NCBI GenBank assembly: GCA_023414355.1 | Contig: JAEZOB010000010.1 | Span: 92,062-156,061, forward strand | Source: Bacillota bacterium | GTDB taxonomy: Bacteria > Bacillota > Clostridia > Lachnospirales > Lachnospiraceae | Direction: 5' to 3' | Length of the DNA: 64,000 nt | Shown here: positions 52,763 through 61,105 of the stretch, piece by piece | Layout: every line of letters begins with the position of its first letter | Position numbering within the stretch: position 1 is the first letter of the stretch | The notes under the pieces: generated by a model | Database searches by the model: none | Told to the model about the DNA's origin: nothing | What the model saw: only the letters and a program-made list of their open reading frames with translations | Translations under genes and position numbers: made by a program

Positions 52763-53072
52763 GCTCATACCCTCCCTTAATAAAATTATAAATTTTCATT
52801 ACTTGCTGCCATTCATCAAGAAATTCTTTCATATACTCCTTACCCCCGTCGGTGATCTGATAATATTTTCTTAGTCGGCTGTTATGTTCTACAGAATATG
52901 TCTTAAGAAAAGAATCAGCTTCCAACCTCTTTAATATTGGATATAATGTTGATTCCGATACTTCAACACAGGTGGATATATCCTTAATGATCTGATATCC
53001 ATAGGAGTCTGACTTATTAAGAACGGCAAGTACACAAAACTCTAATAATCCTTTTTTTAACTGAATGTCCAT
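52755..53072 (-). CDS. PadR family transcriptional regulator
   Basis: A 105-residue winged-helix regulator: LKKGLLEFCVLAVLNKSDSYGYQI at the N-terminus, recognition segment VSESTLYPILKRLEADSFL, wing HNSRLRKYYQIT, and a C-terminal dimerisation helix. It has an AGGAGG ribosome binding site. A consensus promoter with an 8-bp-arm dyad precedes it, fitting autorepression of the three-gene operon. Confidence 0.95.
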   Translation of the reverse strand: MDIQLKKGLLEFCVLAVLNKSDSYGYQIIKDISTCVEVSESTLYPILKRLEADSFLKTYSVEHNSRLRKYYQITDGGKEYMKEFLDEWQQVMKIYNFIKGGYEHE

Positions 53073-53091
53073 TGCATACCTCCTTATGTCG

Positions 53092-53123
53092 TATACTATA
53101 CATTACATAGTATAATGTGTCAA
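53092..53123 (-). promoter_or_regulatory. PadR operon promoter and operator
   Basis: TTGACA (53118-53123), 17 bases and TATAGT (53095-53100) on the minus strand. A dyad with perfect arms TATACTAT / ATAGTATA (53092-53114, 7-base centre) covers the -10 and most of the spacer, the expected position for a PadR repressor site. Confidence 0.75.
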
Positions 53124-53152
53124 GTAGTATTATGAAATAATTTCTAAAAAAC

Positions 53153-53181
53153 GAAAAAAAGAAGGGTATCAAACCCTCCTT
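53153..53181 (-). terminator. Terminator of the rlmH unit
   Basis: On the minus strand AAGGAGGGT pairs with ACCCTTCTT (one mismatch), followed by TTTTTTTCG. It is about 50 bases past the rlmH stop. Confidence 0.7.
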
Positions 53182-53233
53182 ACTTACTTAAGTGTAACAA
53201 TCTTTCCATACCTTCTGTTTCTTTATAATTATG

Positions 53234-53713
53234 TTATTTATGATAAGGCTCCTTCTTAATAATCCGATAAGCCCTGTAAATCTGCTCTAATAATATCATC
53301 CTCATCAGCTGATGAGGAAAGGTCATTTTAGAAAAGCTGAGTTTATAATCTGCCCTTTTTAAAACCTCCTCGGATAAGCCTAAAGAACCACCGATGATGA
53401 AGCTGATATGGCTAGTTCCCGAAACTCCAAGTGAATCTATCTTTCCTGCCAATTCTTCCGATGTAAGCATACTTCCCTCTATTGCAAGAGCGATACAGAA
53501 AGAATCCTCCTTCAATGACTTCAGGATTCTTTCTCCTTCTTTTTGCTTAATCATATCCTCAAGCGTAACGGAAGCATGATCGGGTGTCTTCTCATCTGCT
53601 AATTCTATGATTTCCAGGTTGCAATATCTGCTCAGCCGCTTAGCATATTCTTCCACTCCCTGCGTCAGATATTTTTCCTTTAATTTACCCACACAAATCA
53701 GCGTTACCTTCAT
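53234..53713 (-). CDS. rlmH: 23S rRNA pseudouridine-1915 N3-methyltransferase
   Basis: A 159-residue SPOUT methyltransferase of exact family length. It starts MKVTLICVGKLKEKYL and has CIALAIEGSMLTSEELA, the knot motif FIIGGSLGLSEEV and C-terminal FPHQLMRMILLEQIYRAYRI. It methylates pseudouridine 1915 in helix 69 of 23S rRNA. The start at 53713 overlaps the 3' end of the upstream phosphatase gene by 29 bases, so the two are coupled. Confidence 0.96.
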   Translation of the reverse strand: MKVTLICVGKLKEKYLTQGVEEYAKRLSRYCNLEIIELADEKTPDHASVTLEDMIKQKEGERILKSLKEDSFCIALAIEGSMLTSEELAGKIDSLGVSGTSHISFIIGGSLGLSEEVLKRADYKLSFSKMTFPHQLMRMILLEQIYRAYRIIKKEPYHK

Positions 53714-54272
53714 CCTCCAGCACTTCCTTCTGCTCTTCTTCTCTGATATATTCATAGAGCACGCCATTCTTAACCAATTTCAGCTTCTCGCCCTCAAAAC
53801 CGCGCTTACGAAGCTCTTTTTGAAAATTATACAGCATAAAGCCATGAAATACGATCAGAATATTATCCTTCGACCAATCTATCTGATCGAGGAACGCATT
53901 GATCCTTTTTCTGGTCCCGAGAATAGTTTCCGGTTGACTCTGTGATTTAAAATACCATGCAAGTCTGCCGCAGATATGCCAGAGTTCAAAGGGCAGACGG
54001 ATTCGTTCTGTATGCATGAAAGGCGCATTATCGACTTCCCGTAATAGCTTGTCTATCATCAAGTGACCGCTGTAGACTTCCTTCGCAGTTGTGATCGCAC
54101 GCGGTAAATCGCTGACATAGCAGATATCCCACTCAATTCCGTACATCTCAACCTTTTTCTTAATTACCTTAGAGACCTCATACTTCTGAGACCATTCACG
54201 AAATTCTTTCGAGGTCATCATCTTCTTGTGAGGGCAGTTTACTTTAAAGTGTCTTAATAATCCTATTCGCAT
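53685..54272 (-). CDS. Divergent histidine phosphatase family protein
   Basis: A 195-residue phosphoglycerate mutase-like protein. The first motif reads LLRHFKVN, with Phe replacing the usual Gly after Arg-His, and the second histidine is in IVFHGFMLY. VSDLPRAITTA corresponds to the SDLxRAxxTA motif. Key catalytic residues (RH, R, H) are present, so activity is plausible. Start 54272 follows GGAGAAGG. The 3' end overlaps rlmH, suggesting co-expression. Confidence 0.82.
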   Translation of the reverse strand: MRIGLLRHFKVNCPHKKMMTSKEFREWSQKYEVSKVIKKKVEMYGIEWDICYVSDLPRAITTAKEVYSGHLMIDKLLREVDNAPFMHTERIRLPFELWHICGRLAWYFKSQSQPETILGTRKRINAFLDQIDWSKDNILIVFHGFMLYNFQKELRKRGFEGEKLKLVKNGVLYEYIREEEQKEVLEDEGNADLCG

Positions 54273-54392
54273 ATCCTTCTCCTGATGATGTGTCATCTGC
54301 ATGTACTTATTTTACATACTTTCAAGGTATATTTCAAGCAGAAGCTGCCTTTTTGAAGATAGAAATCCATTCCAGGAGATCCTCCCATATTA

Positions 54393-54422
54393 TTGTTGGT
54401 ATTTTCAAAGATTACTTATAAT
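54393..54422 (+). promoter_or_regulatory. Plus-strand promoter reading into the giant hairpin
   Basis: TTGTTG (54393-54398), 18 bases and a perfect TATAAT (54417-54422), predicting a start near 54429. No gene follows on this strand for many kilobases, so the only clear product would be the hairpin RNA 54479-54690. Confidence 0.45.
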
Positions 54423-54428
54423 AAATAA

Positions 54429-54690
54429 AACAATCCGATATTAGCGAGCTTCAAACACATGTAGAAGAAGGCCAAGAAGGGGCTGTTGCTGGAAGTGCTG
54501 GCAGTAAGGTAAAAGCAACAGGCATCCCATCATGCACTGTTTGACGGACAGTTTGCCAATTTAGTAAGTCAATAGCAAACAAACCTGTTTGTTTGATTAT
54601 GGCTTACAATATGGCAGGATGTCCGGGAACCTGTGTGTGAGGGATACCTGTTGCTTTTATCTGGCTGTCAGCGCTTCCTGCTACAGCTCC
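54429..54690 (+). ncRNA. Candidate structured RNA: 212-nt near-perfect hairpin
   Basis: Positions 54479-54584 pair with 54587-54690 almost end to end. The outer 50-nt arms (54479-54528 and 54641-54690) are about 82% complementary, and inner blocks GGACA/TGTCC, AGTAAG/CTTAC and CAAACAAAC/GTTTGTTTG run to a tiny loop. Most non-identical positions become G-U pairs only if the plus strand is transcribed, and a promoter lies upstream on that strand. No start codon and ribosome binding site are seen in either arm. It could instead be a recent inverted duplication or a mobile-element remnant. The name and function are unknown. Confidence 0.4.
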
Positions 54691-54712
54691 ATATTTTATG
54701 AAACCTTCTGGA

Positions 54713-55606
54713 TTATTCCTTTACACCACCAACCATCATACCGTTGATAAAGTACTTCTGCAAGGAAGGATACAGACATACAATAGGTGCTGCCGTAAAG
54801 ATCGCTGTAGCTGCACGTATCGTAATCGGTGTGATCTGATTCGAAGCGTTTTTCATCGTAGCTGCACTACCCGTTTGCTGGGATACTGAACTGAGCAGCT
54901 TCATCAACTCATATTGCATCGTAGTTAAATCAGGTCTGTTCTGATTATAGAGCATTGCATCAAACCAGGAGTTCCATTGATATACTGCGATAAATAATGC
55001 TACTGTTGCCATAACGGGTTTACAAAGAGGAATAATGATCTTAAAGAATATCCTCAAATGTCCGGCTCCATCCACCTGTGCTGACTCAACAAAGCTGTCA
55101 GGCAATCCATTCATAAAGGTTCTGATTACGATCATATTGAATGCACTGATCATACCCGGAATGATATATACCCAGAAGTTATTGGTAAGACCCAATCCCT
55201 TAAACAGTAACAAAGTCGGTACCAGACCGCCGCTTACATACATAGTGAGTACATAAAATAGAGAAACCTGCTTCTGGAACAAAAACTCTTTTCTGGACAA
55301 TACATAGGCCAGCAGTGCTGTAGTAAACATCTGTAAAACGGTTGCGATCACGGTACGTAATACAGAGGTTCTGATTGCTGCTATCATATTATCCTGAGTA
55401 ACTACAGAATAGAAATTCTGCAGAGTGAACTTTCTGGGTAACAGATAGATACCGCCTTTGATCGCATCCATACCATCATTCAAGGAAATCGCCAGGGTAT
55501 TCAGGATGGGATATAATGTTACAATACAGAATATTGTTAAAATTAAAGTATTTACAATAATGAATATAATATCTGCTTTGCTCTTTTTCCTTCTTTTATT
55601 CTTCAT
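54713..55606 (-). CDS. Carbohydrate ABC transporter permease (LplC/YtcP-like)
   Basis: A 297-residue, six-helix permease of the carbohydrate uptake-1 family. The EAA-type loop VESAQVDGAGHLRIFFKIIIPL contacts the ATPase, and the C-terminus ends YFINGMMVGGVKE as in LplC. It works with the larger permease upstream and the lipoprotein; no ATPase is encoded here, so a shared MsmK/MsiK-type ATPase elsewhere is likely. AGGAGGAGGG precedes the ATG. Confidence 0.93.
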   Translation of the reverse strand: MKNKRRKKSKADIIFIIVNTLILTIFCIVTLYPILNTLAISLNDGMDAIKGGIYLLPRKFTLQNFYSVVTQDNMIAAIRTSVLRTVIATVLQMFTTALLAYVLSRKEFLFQKQVSLFYVLTMYVSGGLVPTLLLFKGLGLTNNFWVYIIPGMISAFNMIVIRTFMNGLPDSFVESAQVDGAGHLRIFFKIIIPLCKPVMATVALFIAVYQWNSWFDAMLYNQNRPDLTTMQYELMKLLSSVSQQTGSAATMKNASNQITPITIRAATAIFTAAPIVCLYPSLQKYFINGMMVGGVKE

Positions 55607-55621
55607 TTTTCATCCCTCCTC

Positions 55622-57250
55622 CTAGAATAATCGCTCTTCACCGGCAAGCTTAGCTACCTGGTTAGCTACGAATATCAATAGGATACTTACGACACTCTTA
55701 AAGATACCTGCTGCGGTACCAATGGAGAAATCGATTCCTGCACCAAAGCAATTATTGAGGACGAATACATCGATTACATAGGAAGTTGCTTTTGTTAAAT
55801 CCCTTCCCAAAAGGTACTGAGCTTCAAAACCGGAGTTCATGATCATACCGAGATTGATGATCAGCAAGACAAAAATCGTTGACTTGATACCCGGAAGAGT
55901 AATATGACGCATCTTCTTGAATCTTCCTGCTCCGTCGATAGAAGCTGCTTCATATAGATCCGGATTGATAGAGGTCATAGCTGCAAGGTAGATAATACTG
56001 TTCCAGCCTGTTTCTTTCCAAATTACTGCAAACGCAATGATCCACCAGAAATATTTCGGGGTTGCAAAGAAATTGATTGAACCGGTGATCAGTTGGGTTT
56101 TGGTTAAAATATCGTTTACAATACCTGTCTCCATTGCTAAAATATCATTTACAATTCCGGCAACAATAATCCAGGATAAGAAGTGAGGCAGATAGGATAT
56201 CGTCTGAACTACTTTCTTTCCTCTCATACTTTTCACTTCATTCAGAAGTAATGCAAAGGCAATGGCAAATACTAAGCTGAATACCAGATTGATGACACTC
56301 ATGGCTACCGTGTTACGGAATACCATAATGAATTCTTTGCTAGAAAACAAGAATTTAAACTTATCCCAAGCAATCCACATCTGATCCGCTGCAGCCGGCT
56401 TGAATTTCTGGAACGCCATAGTCCAGCCTGCAAGTGGATAATAGTAGAAGATAAAGCCGTAAATAACGAAAGGAATTGCCATGAAAATCAGCTGTTTCTG
56501 TCTGACTACCATCCTCCAGGTCACATAACCCTCTGCCTGCTGGTGATAGGAAGCAATGGTAGCAACTAGCCATACCGTCGCCTGTGTGAGGATGATAACA
56601 AAGAATCCGGGTCCCCAGTTCTTTGTATAGAATTTCTCTACCTGTAAAGCTCCGATGCTGATAGCGTTGGTGCTGATTAATGCGAGTAAAGAAAGTAATA
56701 TCGTAGCAATCGATATTCTCTTTACTACTTTATAATGCTTATCACCCTTTGTAATCAGCATGTAAATACCTGATAACAGTGGCAGAAGGATTGTTAACAG
56801 CATACATAATATAATTACAACAGAATCAATGATGTCCTGATCCAGATGAGTTATGATATTGGCACAAAGACCGAACATACCAAAGAAACCAAACTCTCTC
56901 TCATTAAAAACTGCGATATCCTTAATTTCGGCTTGCTTATCATTCAGCTTGGCCGTAATCTCATCAACTATGTAATATTGATCTTCTGTTAAGTCTTCCG
57001 TAATTTTCTCGAAATCCTTACCTTTGATTATATTCTTAGCTACATCATAAACTACACTCTTCTTAATTCCCACTTGTCTGGCAGTCTTATCTACAACGTG
57101 ACTTCGGAGTGCTGCCTGACCGACATCCAGTACAGTACCGTCTTTGGTCGGCTTTTGCTCAGGAAGCTTCAGATAGGGAAGAAATATATTAATCAAAGCA
57201 GCGAAGCATAACACAGCTATGATAATATAGTAGGGTTTGCGCTTATTCAT
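55622..57250 (-). CDS. Carbohydrate ABC transporter permease with long N-terminal extension (LplB-like)
   Basis: A 542-residue permease. The last 300 residues are a standard LplB/YteP permease with the loop YEAASIDGAGRFKKMRHITLPG. The first 245 residues are additional: one N-terminal helix, a charged exposed region of about 90 residues, and three more helices before FIYGFIFYYYPLAGW-type family sequence begins. LplB proteins are usually near 300-320 residues. The extension might sense or dock a substrate, or interact with the YesM kinase. It is co-transcribed with the second permease (15-base gap). Confidence 0.9.
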   Translation of the reverse strand: MNKRKPYYIIIAVLCFAALINIFLPYLKLPEQKPTKDGTVLDVGQAALRSHVVDKTARQVGIKKSVVYDVAKNIIKGKDFEKITEDLTEDQYYIVDEITAKLNDKQAEIKDIAVFNEREFGFFGMFGLCANIITHLDQDIIDSVVIILCMLLTILLPLLSGIYMLITKGDKHYKVVKRISIATILLSLLALISTNAISIGALQVEKFYTKNWGPGFFVIILTQATVWLVATIASYHQQAEGYVTWRMVVRQKQLIFMAIPFVIYGFIFYYYPLAGWTMAFQKFKPAAADQMWIAWDKFKFLFSSKEFIMVFRNTVAMSVINLVFSLVFAIAFALLLNEVKSMRGKKVVQTISYLPHFLSWIIVAGIVNDILAMETGIVNDILTKTQLITGSINFFATPKYFWWIIAFAVIWKETGWNSIIYLAAMTSINPDLYEAASIDGAGRFKKMRHITLPGIKSTIFVLLIINLGMIMNSGFEAQYLLGRDLTKATSYVIDVFVLNNCFGAGIDFSIGTAAGIFKSVVSILLIFVANQVAKLAGEERLF

Positions 57251-57421
57251 ACAAGTGCCTCCAGTCTTACTTGTTTCTTATTGGTTGGATTTGCAGAATA
57301 CTATGGAGGGTAGTCCATCGCATCTTCTGAACAACTGATATATTTGAATTATAGTAAGCATAATGAGCGCTGTGCTTCAGCATTTCTATGTTTACAATAA
57401 ACTTATCTTCGTCTTAATAAT

Positions 57422-57479
57422 GGGGTGCCTTAAACGGTTAGCGGAAGTACTCTTCAGTCACCATCCTTTAAGACACCCC
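57422..57479 (-). terminator. Attenuator-like hairpin after binding-protein gene
   Basis: GGGGTGTCTTAAA and TTTAAGGCACCCC (minus strand) form a 13-bp stem with one mismatch and a long loop, with no clear T-run. It lies between the lipoprotein gene and the permeases and may reduce downstream expression. Confidence 0.6.
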
Positions 57480-57530
57480 TTTGTCAGATAGCTAAGCTAT
57501 CATCATACCTGTTGTCACTTTAAGCTCTTA

Positions 57531-59270
57531 TTACTCACCTTTTGCTACAGCATCTCTTCTCTGAGCTTCTGTTGTTAAAGCATCCAGATAAGCATCAACA
57601 TCAACTTCATCTTTATAAGTAGCCTGATACTCATCATAAATCTTATCGAAGTCTGCTTCGGAAGCCATCATAGCCTTAGGAAGCCACTCATGTTTCAGAT
57701 CGGTAATCTTCTGTTTAGCCTGACCTTCCGGTGAATCACTGGTCCAAGCGTTGGTGCAGGACCACATAGGATACCAAGGAGCATTCTGAGTCTTGGTCTC
57801 GCCTAAGAAATCAAGGAATGTCTTATAACCATAACCATCCAGAAGCTGTTTCTCTACATCATATAATGTGTTGTAGAACTCGTTCGGCTGGTTCTTACAA
57901 TCCTGAGCGTTCTTGCCATCTGCAAGCATACCTTCAAAATGAGGGAAGTATGCATATGCTTTATTAACAAGGTTATCAGTTACATAATCCTGATTATCAT
58001 AGTTAGCTCTCTGCTCGTCTGTCTTATAGAATACACCGTCATCGCCCTTCATGTAGTCGGTGCCTTCCTGACCCCAATATCTTAAGGTCATCATCTCAGG
58101 AGAAAGAAGGTCATTAACAAACTTTAATGCGCCAGGAATATCCTTACAGCTTGTAGTGATAGATAAACCGTTGGAAACATCAAGTGCAGAAGGACTGTGC
58201 CACTGCTGAACGCCATCACCCTTGAAGGAGATAGGCAACGGAACATAGGTTTTTCCAACCTTACCGTCAGTAATTAATGCCTCTTGAGCGGTATTGAAGT
58301 TCCACATCTGATCCAGTGTACCTAATACTCTACCGGTAGACAGTAAAGCCATATACTGGTCATAGGTCATAGTAAAGGTCTCAGGATGAACTAAGCCATC
58401 ATTGAAAGCCTTATTAATTCTCTTATAATAATCTTTTGCTTCGGGCATTGTATTATAGTCGAGTGCAGTTACAGTTGCAGGATCGATGATACATGCGCCG
58501 TCATTAGGATATCCCATTAAGAAGTAAGGAGGATTCTCAATACCGAAGTATCTCCAGTCTTCAGTACTCATAGAGAAACCAACGGTCTCCTGACCATCTT
58601 CTGTGGTAGGATGTGCATCCTTGTACTGTTTGATTACATCGAAGTACTGATCCATAGTTGTGATCTTAGGGAAGTTAGCCCAGATCAGAACGTCCTTCTG
58701 AATCCAGAATGCTTCATCCCAATGATAGGTAGCCATATCTGCGCCCTGGATAATACCGAACTGAGGAATCAGATAGATGTGTCCATCAGCTGCTTTAACC
58801 TTATTCCAGTCAGCTTCTGATAAATAGCTCTTAATGTTCGGATAATCATCCCAATATTCATCAATCGGAATTAATGCACCAGCTTCGATTAAAGCAGGTG
58901 TACCGGTTGCACCGGTAATAAAGTCAGGATAATCGCCACCGGCAATCATAACACCAACTCTTTCATCAGCGGTCTGGCCTGTTAACCAGGTTACTTTTGC
59001 CCAAGCGCCGGTAACATCAGCGATTGCTCTTAAGCATCTGTTGTCATCAGGAACCTCTGTACCTGATACAGCATTGAACATTGTGAACATTTTTTCTTCC
59101 TTCGGCTCAGTTGCCGCAGCATCCTTGCTTTCGTCTGCAGGTGCCTGAGTTGCTGTTGCGTCAGTGCTCTGTGTGTCGGTATTGGTCTCAGCCTTTTTAC
59201 AGCCGATAAACAATGAACCGAACATTGTGATTACCATAAGAATGGCAACCATGGATTTGATTTTTTTCAT
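57531..59270 (-). CDS. Extracellular solute-binding lipoprotein (LplA/YtcQ-like)
   Basis: A 579-residue family 1 solute-binding lipoprotein. The lipobox is FIGC, followed by a T/A/D-rich linker and a large binding domain with features of the LplA group: DDNRCLRAIADVTGAW, IAGGDYPDFITG, GALIPIDEYWDDYPNI and a late EWLPKAMMASE. These proteins capture oligosaccharides such as pectin fragments. GGGAGG precedes the ATG. It is the first transporter gene downstream of the YesM/YesN pair, with its own promoter region (59340-59370, TTGATG...TATTAT). Confidence 0.93.
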   Translation of the reverse strand: MKKIKSMVAILMVITMFGSLFIGCKKAETNTDTQSTDATATQAPADESKDAAATEPKEEKMFTMFNAVSGTEVPDDNRCLRAIADVTGAWAKVTWLTGQTADERVGVMIAGGDYPDFITGATGTPALIEAGALIPIDEYWDDYPNIKSYLSEADWNKVKAADGHIYLIPQFGIIQGADMATYHWDEAFWIQKDVLIWANFPKITTMDQYFDVIKQYKDAHPTTEDGQETVGFSMSTEDWRYFGIENPPYFLMGYPNDGACIIDPATVTALDYNTMPEAKDYYKRINKAFNDGLVHPETFTMTYDQYMALLSTGRVLGTLDQMWNFNTAQEALITDGKVGKTYVPLPISFKGDGVQQWHSPSALDVSNGLSITTSCKDIPGALKFVNDLLSPEMMTLRYWGQEGTDYMKGDDGVFYKTDEQRANYDNQDYVTDNLVNKAYAYFPHFEGMLADGKNAQDCKNQPNEFYNTLYDVEKQLLDGYGYKTFLDFLGETKTQNAPWYPMWSCTNAWTSDSPEGQAKQKITDLKHEWLPKAMMASEADFDKIYDEYQATYKDEVDVDAYLDALTTEAQRRDAVAKGE

Positions 59271-59481
59271 GTTATTCCTCCCTACATTTTATACTGTATC
59301 ACGCTTTGCGCTCACGAGCGGAGCCTACAAATTGCTGTAATGCAGCTATAATTATAATAGCATTCTAAACCATTTGCATCAACTTACAAAGTATAGTCAA
59401 AATACTAATAATTATATTTTCGCATAATTCCATATTTTAATCATGGTTTTTTGTTATATATGCACAAATATTATTGTAAAT

Positions 59482-59515
59482 AAAAAACAGAAGGCTAGGA
59501 AGGCCTTCTGTTTTT
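59482..59515 (-). terminator. Terminator overlapping the end of the YesN-type gene
   Basis: On the minus strand AAAAACAGAAGGC pairs with GCCTTCTGTTTTTT. The last codons and TAG stop of the regulator lie in the 5' arm and loop. The T-run gives a standard intrinsic terminator. Confidence 0.85.
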
Positions 59516-61105
59516 CATAAACTGTTTCCGATATTGCAATGGAGTAATTCCTTTAATCTGGACAAATTTACTGATGAAATAGTCTGTATTGTTAAAACCA
59601 ACCGCACTTGCAATCAGATAAATCTTTTCATCCGAACGAAGCAACAGCTCCGCAGCACGGTCTATCCGGTAACTATTTAAATAGTCCTTAAAGGGACAGC
59701 CGTATTGACGTTTAAAAATCTGTCCGAGATAAGCCGAGTTGATATAGTATTTCTCACTCAGGGATTTGAGACTGAGATTATCCATATAATGCTCCGTAAT
59801 CTCCTTCTCAATCTCCGATAGCACCCCTCCGAACGCATGCTGTCTCATCTGCAATAGATAGGAGGAAAAATCCTGGGCAAATTCTTTGAAATGCTTCACA
59901 CTTCCTCTGACAGCAATTTTTTCATACCCACCCTGGCTAATCATTTTATAGATCTCTCCCTGATCAAATGCAGGATCCAGATCCTTGGCAATACTGATCA
60001 GATTAAACAACAAATAGTCCAGATTAAGCTTTACAATATCCGGATCCGTCGCCAGCTGCTTGAAATGTTCATAAACGCAGTCAATCTTTTCATTGATTGC
60101 CTCCTCGTTATTTTCCTCAATTGCCTTAATCAGGTCATCCATGCAATCCTTATCTACAGGATATTTTCCGGTTTTGGGTTTGTCCTCGATCTCATCATAG
60201 TAAGCGATATCCTTCTGCACAGAGAACAGCTGAAAGGTTCTGGCAATCGCAGTCGATTTATAGGACTCAGAAATCCTGCTGATATCTTCGACTCTCTGCC
60301 CGATATAAAGGATGATTTTATAATCAACCAGGTCACTCAGTTTCTGATAAAGCTTCTGAATATACTCCTTTTCGCTTAAGCCGTTCTGTTCCTCAAGTCT
60401 TCTGGCAAAAAGAAAACCGACCCCGTATATATTCTTGTTGGTATTGGTTTCTATATAAGAGTGGTACCATTGCTCACCAAGATAGATTTTCAAAGAATCA
60501 TAGAGCAAATTCTTTGCTTTTACCTTTTCCTCCGTGGACAGGTTGCGGAAGCTTTCGTCTGATGAATCGTATTCAATGCTGATAAACCTGACGTTTGATG
60601 CATCCGTAAGGTATTTTCCCACATACTCGAGATCTTCTGCATTATATTTATCGGCGATCAGATTTGTTAAGTGCCGATCGAACAGAAGCTTATTAGAATC
60701 CTCCAGCTTCTTCTGCTCAGCAAGCTTCCGAAAATGCTGATCCTTATAGTTTTCCAGTGCCCTGATCAATTCCTCCTTTTGTACCGGCTTCAAAACATAA
60801 TCATTGACGCTATACTTGATTGCCTTTCTGGCATATTCAAATTCATAAAATCCACTTAGAATAATAAAACCGATCCTTCTCGAGATATGTTCCCAGGTCT
60901 GCTCGATCAGCTCCAGACCACTCATAATCGGCATCTTAATGTCGGTGATGACCAGATCAAAATCCGATGTTTCCAATAAATCAAGAGCTTCCCTACCGTT
61001 TCCGGCTTCTCCACAAACAACAAACCCATATAGTTCCCAATTGATTAATATCTTCAATCCCTGTCTGATAAACGGTTCATCATCCACAATTAAAACTCTA
61101 ATCAT
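59495..61105 (-). CDS. YesN-type response regulator (REC + AraC)
   Basis: A 536-residue regulator: receiver domain (VLIVDDEPFIRQGL, phospho-acceptor in VITDIKMPI, Lys in LKPV), a long helical middle, and a C-terminal AraC HTH (LSLKSLSEKYYINSAYLGQIFKR...GFNNTDYFISKF). It overlaps the kinase stop by 8 bases (GATGATTAG) and is the last gene of that unit. The likely target is the LplA-type transporter operon downstream. Confidence 0.95.
   Translation of the reverse strand: MIRVLIVDDEPFIRQGLKILINWELYGFVVCGEAGNGREALDLLETSDFDLVITDIKMPIMSGLELIEQTWEHISRRIGFIILSGFYEFEYARKAIKYSVNDYVLKPVQKEELIRALENYKDQHFRKLAEQKKLEDSNKLLFDRHLTNLIADKYNAEDLEYVGKYLTDASNVRFISIEYDSSDESFRNLSTEEKVKAKNLLYDSLKIYLGEQWYHSYIETNTNKNIYGVGFLFARRLEEQNGLSEKEYIQKLYQKLSDLVDYKIILYIGQRVEDISRISESYKSTAIARTFQLFSVQKDIAYYDEIEDKPKTGKYPVDKDCMDDLIKAIEENNEEAINEKIDCVYEHFKQLATDPDIVKLNLDYLLFNLISIAKDLDPAFDQGEIYKMISQGGYEKIAVRGSVKHFKEFAQDFSSYLLQMRQHAFGGVLSEIEKEITEHYMDNLSLKSLSEKYYINSAYLGQIFKRQYGCPFKDYLNSYRIDRAAELLLRSDEKIYLIASAVGFNNTDYFISKFVQIKGITPLQYRKQFMKNRRPS

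Noticed and set aside
54440..54546. Small peptide gene in the left arm of the giant hairpin
   Set aside because: The frame (AVAGSAGSKVKATGIP...) has no start codon or ribosome binding site, and the same peptide in the other arm is a consequence of the inverted repeat.
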